This document shows positions 57,801 through 64,000 of a stretch of 64,000 bases of DNA, one piece after another (position 1 is the stretch's first letter; each line of letters starts with the position of its first letter). The DNA is from CAWBRT01 sp963696525 (lineage in GTDB: Bacteria > Acidobacteriota > Terriglobia > Terriglobales > Acidobacteriaceae): assembly GCA_963696525.1 (NCBI GenBank), contig CAVOKO010000011.1, positions 186,001 through 250,000 of the forward strand. The letters run 5' to 3'. A program made the position numbers and the translations under genes. The notes beneath the pieces are model-generated. The model ran no database searches and was not told where the DNA came from. It worked only from the letters and a program-made list of their open reading frames with translations.

Positions 57801-59348
57801 TTAATTCGCGGTCACGGTCACAGAGGTGGAGTGTTGGATGGCACCCGCCGATGCGTTGACCGTGATGTTATAGCTGCCGCTGCCACCCGCAGGGGAGGTT
57901 TGCGTGGCTGCGGTGGCCGCGGAGGACTTGCCGGAACCGCCGCCGCAACCAATACTCACCGCGCCGAGCGCGAGTACGAGCAACAGCACGACCCAGAAGA
58001 CAGTCTTCTTCTTGTTCTTGCCGCCAAACGCCAGAGAGCCGGCTGCGAGGCCAAAGAAGGGCAGGGTGAATGCCAACAGCGGCTTGGTTTGGTGAGCCGG
58101 AGCCGACGAAGCGGCGGCCGTAGGCATGTTGATGGTCAGGGTAACGCTCGCCATCGCGCTGGATGGGGTTACCGTGCTGGGCGAAAACGAGCAAGTGGCG
58201 CCAGATGGCAAGCCGGAACAGCTCAGCATCACCGCGCTGTTGAATCCATTTTCGGGAGTGATGGCTATTTGCGAACTGCCAATCCCGGCCGAACTGAGAG
58301 TGACGCCCGGTGCGGCGGTCAGGGTAAAGTCCGGCGATCCGCTGGCGGCAGAGCTGCCTCCGCTGCCGGCGGTTGCCACAAAGAAGTCGGACATGTCGGC
58401 GGCCGTGGGTATCAAGCTGGGGGAGGCCGGGAGGCTCAGACCCAGCGAGTCGAAGATAGTCCGGCCCAGGTTCTGCTGCTGATAGAGGATGGTCGATTGG
58501 TATCCTGGCTTCACGTTCGGGCCGACCAACACCACGGCTATACGCCCGCCGCCGCAGTTTACTTGGCCGTTGCCGCAGCCGGTGTCGCTGGTTGCCGCCT
58601 CGTCAAAGGCGATGATCAGTAAGCCATCTCCGCCTGGCTGGAAGGCTGGGCTGGCAAGCAGCGGCGCAAGATTGGTTTGCAGAAAGCCATCTGCCTGTGC
58701 CGAGGTGCCGTCATGGGCATCGTGCAATCCGTCGGGAGCGATGTAAGACAAATTGGGCAACTGGTTGTTGGCCAAGTCGGTGGCGAACTGCGTGAAGGGC
58801 ACGAGGTTGGCCCGTTCGTTGGTGCTGTTCACGACGTCGGAGAAGTAGGCAAAAGGGTTGTGGCGGATGTAGTAGGTTCCCACGCATGTGTCACAAGTGC
58901 CGGAACCGTTAACGTCGCCGCCGATGTAACCGACGGAAGGCAGCGACTGGGCATAAGACTTCCAGGTTTTGCCGGCTGTCATCATGTGGCGGACGATATT
59001 GTCCACGCTGGCCGGCAACGGTCCATTGTATGAGTCCAAATCATTATCGATGCTGTCCATGTTCACGCCGGTGCTGATCATGAAGTAATTATTGATGGAG
59101 GGGTGGAAGTTGGCGTAGTAATTGGTCGCCTGCCCATATTGCGAGGCCAGGCTGTTCAGGTAAGTCCAGGCCGAGCCGCTACCGATGACGCTGCTGGCGC
59201 TCTCGTTCTCTTCCATGACCCATACCACGTGATTACTTGCCGGGACCTGCGCGAAAGTTGCGGTAACCAAAAAGATAACAGCGACTGCAAGCGTCGCGAA
59301 GGTCGTTAATTTTTTCACCTGCCACATCTCCGGGAGTGGAAACTCCAT
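57801..59348 (-). CDS. Secreted phosphoesterase with Ig-like C-terminal domain
   Basis: A protein of up to 515 residues. After a signal peptide (about 10-33) comes a phosphoesterase (acid phosphatase/phospholipase C-like) domain beginning VPASNHVVWVMEENES and containing NNYFMISTG, LSYIAPDGLHDAHDG and IIAFDEAATSD. These are the metal-site segments of the alkaline-phosphatase-like superfamily. A beta domain of the type common in acidobacterial surface proteins follows (DFTLTAAPGVTL, CSGLPSGATCSFSPSTVTP), then a membrane helix and a Gly/Ser/Thr-rich end. Start at 59348 or 59327. Substrate likely a phosphomono- or diester outside the cell. Confidence 0.82.
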   Translation of the reverse strand: MEFPLPEMWQVKKLTTFATLAVAVIFLVTATFAQVPASNHVVWVMEENESASSVIGSGSAWTYLNSLASQYGQATNYYANFHPSINNYFMISTGVNMDSIDNDLDSYNGPLPASVDNIVRHMMTAGKTWKSYAQSLPSVGYIGGDVNGSGTCDTCVGTYYIRHNPFAYFSDVVNSTNERANLVPFTQFATDLANNQLPNLSYIAPDGLHDAHDGTSAQADGFLQTNLAPLLASPAFQPGGDGLLIIAFDEAATSDTGCGNGQVNCGGGRIAVVLVGPNVKPGYQSTILYQQQNLGRTIFDSLGLSLPASPSLIPTAADMSDFFVATAGSGGSSAASGSPDFTLTAAPGVTLSSAGIGSSQIAITPENGFNSAVMLSCSGLPSGATCSFSPSTVTPSSAMASVTLTINMPTAAASSAPAHQTKPLLAFTLPFFGLAAGSLAFGGKNKKKTVFWVVLLLVLALGAVSIGCGGGSGKSSAATAATQTSPAGGSGSYNITVNASAGAIQHSTSVTVTAN

Positions 59349-60266
59349 GTCTGGAGATTACGGGCGCTTGGCGAGCGGAAGAATGAGGCGCTGCTAGTAT
59401 TCGTGCGGTTGAAACTACCTAGTATTTCAGTTGTTTAGTACCTAATTTATATCTAAGGTTTGACCAATTGCCCGCGAAGCCGCTGAGCCCAAGCTGGTTG
59501 CGGGCAAGCAGAGTTTCCGCCCTGAAAATCCTGAAAACAAAGACCGGAGATGCTGCTGCTCTGGGAATTGCGAGGCCACGTCAGGCCATGCTCGACTAAG
59601 GTGCTTGGTAAACCCTGAGGTTCCACCGCTTCTTACGCAGGCTGTAGACAGTCGCAAGTGAATAGGATTTATTGCCTAAAAAGCAGAACGCATGCAGATA
59701 GTGAGCGGATCAATAGGTTACCCTATGACGCATACGACAACCAAGAGCGTAGGGAAATGTAACGCCAACCACGGACGTTAGAACAGTTCGCGTACTCCGT
59801 TTTTGCAGGCTAAATGCGAAGACCCTCACGCGCTTTCGATGAATCACTCGACCGCGCTTCAGCCACATGCGGTGTTGGGATCCTTCGCTGCGCTCAGGAT
59901 GACAGACAGGGACTGGAGACGGGAAGCCTACCCCAGGCTTACGCCATGGGGCTATCTTTTGCCCGCTACGCGGGCTCCCACGTCGTGAACCTGGGGCACC
60001 CTGACCACGCCCTTTTCGATTGACATCAATTGCGGCCTCTAAGATATGCTTATCGTTACCCCAACGAGCCGAGCCTCGTCGGGGACCCCGGTTCCAAGGA
60101 CGCACCTACCACTCAATTTCCCAGGACTCGGGCGTAGTCCTAGGGGATTTGTGTCTATTCGTACGCCTCTACGCCGCGCAGGGATGCACTCTAAGCAAAG
60201 CGCCCGACGGCATATTCATAGCGTTATCGTAAAGCCCGATCTTGAAAAGCTGTACCAGGAGATGCG
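59349..60266. other. 918-bp region between divergent genes, with repeat fragments
   Basis: Holds a TGGGATCCTTCGCTGCGCTC..AGGATGACAG repeat arm (about 59876-59904) and the CCCC-ACGAG-CTCG-GGGG palindrome (60059-60086). Open frames lack ribosome sites. No RNA gene recognised. Confidence 0.5.
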
Positions 60267-61142
60267 ATGAATCCAGTGACACAGCCAGCAACGGTCTACA
60301 AAGAAATATTGTTCGAAGTAAAAAACGGCGTGGCGTGGGTGACGATCAATCGTCCGGAGGTGTTGAACGCGTTTCGCGAACAGACACTCGATGAACTCAC
60401 CGCCGCGCTCCGTTCAACCCGCAACGATCCCTCGATTGCGTGCGCGGTTGTGACCGGAGCCGGCAGGGCATTTTCGGCCGGCGGCGATTTTTATGCGATG
60501 ATGCGCCTGAACCGCGCCAATTCATGCCATTGGAACGACCGCATGCTCGGTCTGGCGATGACGATTCGCGGGCTGGCCATCCCAGTGATTGCCATGGTTC
60601 AGGGGGCGTGCATGGGCGGCGGCCACGAACTGGCGCTGTGGTGCGATCTGGTGATTGCCTCCGACGATGCGGTGTTCGGGCAGACGGGCGCGTCGGTGGG
60701 AGCCTGCCCGACGGTGGGAGCGACGCAGTATTTGCCGCGAATTCTGGGCGAGCGGGTGGCGAAAGAGATGATCTTTCTGGCACGCAAATTCAGCGCGGAA
60801 GAGGCGGTGCGCATCGGCCTGATCAATAAGGTGGTGCCCAAAGCGGAGCTGCGCCAGGCAACTGAAGAATGGTGCGAACGAATCAAGTCGCATTCGCCGC
60901 AGACGCTGCGCGCCACCAAGAAGGCGCTCAACTTCGAATCCGACGAGCTGTATGCGGCATGGCAGCACGGCATGGAGTTGCTGGGCGAGATCTGGGGCAG
61001 CGAGGAATCGCTTGAGGGCATGCATGCGTTCCTCGAAAAACGAAAGCCGGACTTCAACCAGTTCCGCATGCGCAATAAGAAGTTGGTGGAGGAGTATCTG
61101 GCGGGAGTGGCGGCCGACGAGAACCAGGCGAGGAAAAAGTGA
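60267..61142 (+). CDS. Enoyl-CoA hydratase/isomerase family protein
   Basis: A 291-residue crotonase-fold enzyme. The oxyanion-hole segments are GAGRAFSAGGDF (about 65-76) and QGACMGGGHELAL (about 112-124). ASVGACPTVGATQYLPRILGER is the second active-site region, of the type seen in MenB/BadK-like members. The usual Glu pair is not both evident, so the exact reaction is open. AGGAG lies five bases before the ATG. The stop overlaps the CoA-transferase start (TGATG), so the two work together on one acyl-CoA pathway. Confidence 0.87.
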   Translation: MNPVTQPATVYKEILFEVKNGVAWVTINRPEVLNAFREQTLDELTAALRSTRNDPSIACAVVTGAGRAFSAGGDFYAMMRLNRANSCHWNDRMLGLAMTIRGLAIPVIAMVQGACMGGGHELALWCDLVIASDDAVFGQTGASVGACPTVGATQYLPRILGERVAKEMIFLARKFSAEEAVRIGLINKVVPKAELRQATEEWCERIKSHSPQTLRATKKALNFESDELYAAWQHGMELLGEIWGSEESLEGMHAFLEKRKPDFNQFRMRNKKLVEEYLAGVAADENQARKK

Positions 61143-62353
61143 TGGAGGCGTCCGGCAACGGCCCAAAAGGCGCTTTAGCAGAGCTGCGGGTGCTCGATCT
61201 TACGCGCGTGCTGGCCGGCCCGTTGTGTGCCATGATTCTGGGCGATATGGGAGCCGAGGTGCTGAAGGTGGAACAGCCCGGTCGCGGCGACGATACCCGC
61301 GGCTGGGGCCCTCCATTCCAGGGCACGGAAGCGGCTTATTTTTTGGGGATAAACCGCAACAAGCGCGGCATTACCTTGAACTTGAAAGAGTCACGCGGGC
61401 AGGAAATCCTGCGCGAGCTGATCAAGAAGTCCGACGTGGTGATCGAAAACTTCAAGTTCGGCACCATGGCCGAATGGGGCTGCGGGCGCGAGTTTATGGA
61501 GAAGGAAGCGCCGCAGGCAATTCATTGCACTATCTCCGGCTACGGCTCGCGTGGTCCGAAAGGGGCGCAGCCCGGCTACGATTTCCTGCTGCAGGCCGAA
61601 AGCGGGCTGATGAGCATTTCGGGCGAGAAGGACGGCGATCCCATGAAGATGGGCGTCGCCATCGTCGATCTGTGCACCGGGCTTTACGCCGCGATTGCCA
61701 TTCTGGGGGCGCTCAACGCCCGCAACCACGGGCAACCTGGACAACATGTCGAGGTCTCGCTCTATGCCACAGGGCTTTCGTTGCTGGCTAATGTGGCATC
61801 GAACGCCCTGATCTCCGGCAAAGCGGCGGGCCGTTACGGCAACGGTCATCCCAACATCGTGCCGTACAGGTCCTTCCGCTGCCGCGACGCCGATATGGCG
61901 CTCGCAGTCGGCAACGACGGCCAGTTTGCGCAGTTTGCCAGTGCTGCCGGTCATCCCGAATGGGCGGCCGATCCACGCTTCGTACGCAACCGCGACCGGG
62001 TGGCGAATCGCGCGGCTCTCGATCGGCTGATCGAGGAGACCTTGATTTGCCGGACGGCGGACGAATGGATCGAAGCTCTGCTGGCGGTGGGCGTGCCTTG
62101 CAGCCGAATCAATACGGTGCAGCAGGCACTGGCGGCCGAGCAAACCGCAGCGCTGGACATGGTCATCGACATCGAACACCCGACCGCCGGAATCTTCCGC
62201 GCACTTGGCATCCCGATGGCGTTTTCGGGCACGCCGGGAACGGTGCGGTATCCGCCGCCAGGGCTCGGCGAATCGACCGGCAGCGTGCTCAAGGAGGTAC
62301 TCGGATTCAGCGAGGGGGAGATCGAAGGCTTACGCACCGACGGAATTGTGTGA
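61142..62353 (+). CDS. CaiB/BaiF-type family III CoA transferase
   Basis: A 403-residue enzyme that moves CoA between carboxylic acids. It opens with LRVLDLTRVLAGPLCAMILGDMGAEVLKVE, has NFKFG near 112, the catalytic Asp in AQPGYDFLLQAESGLM, and GQHVEVSLYATGL. ATG at 61142 with GAGGA seven bases upstream. An adjacent GTG at 61139 is possible. Coupled to the enoyl-CoA hydratase gene. Together they suggest uptake and breakdown of an organic acid. Confidence 0.9.
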   Translation: MEASGNGPKGALAELRVLDLTRVLAGPLCAMILGDMGAEVLKVEQPGRGDDTRGWGPPFQGTEAAYFLGINRNKRGITLNLKESRGQEILRELIKKSDVVIENFKFGTMAEWGCGREFMEKEAPQAIHCTISGYGSRGPKGAQPGYDFLLQAESGLMSISGEKDGDPMKMGVAIVDLCTGLYAAIAILGALNARNHGQPGQHVEVSLYATGLSLLANVASNALISGKAAGRYGNGHPNIVPYRSFRCRDADMALAVGNDGQFAQFASAAGHPEWAADPRFVRNRDRVANRAALDRLIEETLICRTADEWIEALLAVGVPCSRINTVQQALAAEQTAALDMVIDIEHPTAGIFRALGIPMAFSGTPGTVRYPPPGLGESTGSVLKEVLGFSEGEIEGLRTDGIV

Positions 62354-62472
62354 AAAGCGACGGCTGTGTCGAAGCAGTCAACGGCGGTAATTAGTCCAAC
62401 AGACGGCTGGCAATTCCGGCTAACGATCATGCAGGAACGATGGGCGCACAGATGGTAAAAGGAGATTTGGCA

Positions 62473-62823
62473 ATGCAGGATAAGGTGATCTTGAATGAAA
62501 AGGACGCTCTCTTTTATGCAGTAGACTGGGGGCGGACCAAAGGCCTGGTGGCGAAGGAATCAGCGGCTTGCTCCGACAAGGTGCAAGTGAGAATTACCGA
62601 GTACCTGCCGGGTTACGTTCACAAGCTGCACGTTCACCCTGTCCAGGATGAGATCATCTTTGTCCTGGAAGGAAAGGGCGCATCGGAGACCGCTAGCGGG
62701 AAGAAAGAAATCGGGGTTGGCGATGTGGTGCTGGTTCCGGCCGGAGTCGAACACGCCACCTATAACCCGAATTCAGAAGTGATGAGAGCGATCATTATCA
62801 AGTCGCCGCCCGACAGTAAATGA
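62473..62823 (+). CDS. Cupin-domain protein
   Basis: A 116-residue single-domain cupin. Motif 1 is HKLHVHPVQDEIIFVLEG (two His, one Glu metal ligands) and motif 2 is GDVVLVPAGVEHATYN (His ligand), so a metal centre is expected. It could be a small-molecule isomerase, dioxygenase or sensor. AAGGAGA lies seven bases before the ATG. The longer frame from 62440 is rejected. Follows the CoA transferase by about 120 bases in the same direction. Confidence 0.82.
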   Translation: MQDKVILNEKDALFYAVDWGRTKGLVAKESAACSDKVQVRITEYLPGYVHKLHVHPVQDEIIFVLEGKGASETASGKKEIGVGDVVLVPAGVEHATYNPNSEVMRAIIIKSPPDSK

Positions 62824-62859
62824 GGGTGAGGGACGGGCGCGGTGAAGGGATGGGTAAAC

Positions 62860-63095
62860 AGGCTGCTGAAAAACTCTCCTTCGAGAGTGTCATCCTGAGC
62901 GCAGCCGGGGTCCCCAACGAGGCTCGGCTCGTTGGGGTGGAAGCCGGGGTCCCCGGTGACGGCCGTTTTTGACGTTGCTGGGGTGGAGTAGCGAAGGATC
63001 TGCTGTTTGCGCGCGTTGCAAGTAAAGCAGATCCTTCGCTCGCGCAAAACCGGCGCGACCTCAGGATGACGCGGCTACGGGTTTTTCAGCAGCCT
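62860..63095. mobile_element. 236-bp palindromic element with perfect 15-bp terminal inverted repeats
   Basis: AGGCTGCTGAAAAAC (62860-62874) and GTTTTTCAGCAGCCT (63081-63095) match perfectly. Nested inside are GTCATCCTGAG (62889-62899) / CTCAGGATGAC (63060-63070), the CCCCAACGAG/CTCGTTGGGG hairpin (62912-62936), and GCGAAGGATCTGCT / AGCAGATCCTTCGC (about 62991-63040). It has no gene. It resembles a MITE or REP-cluster. Confidence 0.75.
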
Positions 63096-63186
63096 GTAAA
63101 GCCGCGCCTCTTCAAAGAATTTATGAAACAGACTTGATCGTGATTATGCTGCGTCCCTTGCTTCGCCTTTCAAGGAGCCATGAGTT

Positions 63187-64000
63187 ATGGAACACGCAAG
63201 CGCAAGCCGCAACGATGATGTTTCCGCTGCCACGAGCGATCTGCAATCCGGGAAAAGGACCAGCTATCGTTGGGCCGTGCTGTTCATGATTGCCATGATG
63301 GCGCTGATCACGTTTATGGATCGGACCAATATCTCGATCGCCGCACCCAGGATGGAGAAGGAATTCGGCTTAAGCAAAGTCCAGATGGGCTTCGTCTTCA
63401 GTGCATTTGCCTGGGCCTACTCGCTCGGACAACTGCCCGGCGGATGGATCACCGACAAACTGGGTTCGCGGAAGGTATTGACGCTGGTGGTTCTGTTCTG
63501 GTCGCTGATGACCGTGGCAACCGCCCATGCGCTGGGATTTATCTCTCTGGTGGCGATTCGCTTCATCTTCGGTTTGGGTGAAGCGGCTTCCTGGCCCGCC
63601 GGGACGCAGGCGATGCAATACTGGTACCCAAAGTCGGAGCGCGGCCTGGTCAATGGGGTTACCCATAGCTGCGGCCAATTTGCCACCTCAATCGTGCCGC
63701 TGCTGGGGGTGGCACTCATGACCAAGTGGGGTTGGCGGTCCATCTTCCACATTTTCGGCACCATTGGCATCGCGTGGGCAATCGGCTGGTGGGTGATGTA
63801 TCGGGAGCGGCCGGAGCAGCACAAGCGAGTCAACCCAGCCGAGGCGGCTTATATTCGGGATGGAGCGCCGACCGGCAGCCAGATGGCGAAGAAGCCAGAC
63901 ATTCCGTGGAAGCTGATTTTGACCTCTCCGGCCACCTATGTTCTGGGAATAGCGTGGAGCGCATATACCTACACCGCGTATTTCTTCTGGTATTGGCTAC
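63187..64000 (+). CDS. MFS transporter, anion:cation symporter type (3' end outside window)
   Basis: The first 271 residues of a major facilitator superfamily protein, still open at the window end. A hydrophilic N-terminus (about 28 residues) is followed by helices; FMDRTNISIAAPRMEKEFGL, SAFAWAYSLGQLPGGW and motif A TDKLGSRKVL fit the ACS (hexuronate/glucarate/phthalate-type) group. AAGGAG lies nine bases before the ATG. With the CoA-transferase/hydratase/cupin genes upstream it probably imports an organic acid substrate. Confidence 0.88.
   Translation, partial: MEHASASRNDDVSAATSDLQSGKRTSYRWAVLFMIAMMALITFMDRTNISIAAPRMEKEFGLSKVQMGFVFSAFAWAYSLGQLPGGWITDKLGSRKVLTLVVLFWSLMTVATAHALGFISLVAIRFIFGLGEAASWPAGTQAMQYWYPKSERGLVNGVTHSCGQFATSIVPLLGVALMTKWGWRSIFHIFGTIGIAWAIGWWVMYRERPEQHKRVNPAEAAYIRDGAPTGSQMAKKPDIPWKLILTSPATYVLGIAWSAYTYTAYFFWYWL

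Noticed and set aside
60020..60270. Small coding frames upstream of the enoyl-CoA hydratase gene
   Set aside because: They run through a palindromic repeat and lack ribosome sites. The product content is repeat-derived.

Overview
The window reads as a GC-rich (about 60%) chromosomal segment of a soil-type Acidobacteriota (Terriglobia/Koribacter-like) bacterium. The assignment rests on family content: three acidobacterial-style secreted VWA proteins, a stand-alone ClpB-D2-type ATPase, a HipA-like solo kinase, a phosphoesterase with an Ig-like tail and a Gly-rich lipobox-like C-terminus, the MglA/PilT motility ATPases, and many dispersed TGTCATCCTGAG-type palindromic repeats. No rRNA, tRNA, CRISPR array or complete classical insertion sequence was seen.

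Layout. 1-8 kb: the 3' end of a glyoxylate-carboligase-type gene, an aminotransferase, rraA, then a kch / nnrD-nnrE / tsaE run. 8-16 kb: a less GC-rich accessory stretch with a trypsin-like protease operon, small secreted proteins, fabI, a 36-codon gene with a strong ribosome binding site, PAP2 and many repeats. 16-24.5 kb: rmuC, a CAP-domain protein, pilT, ilvE, a Clp-type ATPase and mglA. 24.7-30.5 kb: three VWA proteins, rluD and lgt. 31-39.6 kb: a ygiB/ygiC-like pair, followed by an acyl-CoA degradation block (HMG-CoA-lyase family, methylcrotonyl-type carboxyltransferase, B12-binding mutase subunit, mutase large subunit) interrupted by a 427-bp element that carries a GIY-YIG nuclease gene between perfect inverted repeats. 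39.9-46.6 kb: an ECF sigma/anti-sigma pair, a TolC-like channel, truA and a VOC protein. 46.6-51 kb: a more AT-rich stretch with tandem repeats, a soluble histidine kinase/response regulator pair and the HipA-like kinase. 51-64 kb: an M20 peptidase, a sigma-like protein, an EamA transporter, a DegQ-type protease, secreted proteins, then enoyl-CoA hydratase, CoA-transferase, cupin and the start of an MFS transporter.

How the genes work together. The 32.7-39.6 kb block fits branched-chain acyl-CoA breakdown (leucine/valine-type intermediates). The large mutase carries Phe and Gln at the two positions that separate isobutyryl-CoA mutase from methylmalonyl-CoA mutase. Envelope stress and remodelling functions recur: DegQ, the ECF/anti-sigma pair, lgt, TolC, VWA proteins and a peptidoglycan-binding-like protein.

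Two window-wide points matter for any reader. First, four otherwise conserved genes (CAP, ilvE, rluD twice, the peptidoglycan-binding-like protein) are broken by five frameshifts, all in the direction of one inserted base; this points to assembly error or recent decay. Second, palindromic repeats of one superfamily are scattered between genes. One copy is a 236-bp element with perfect 15-bp terminal inverted repeats, and the GIY-YIG element has ends of the same design. That combination is the best candidate here for an undescribed system.
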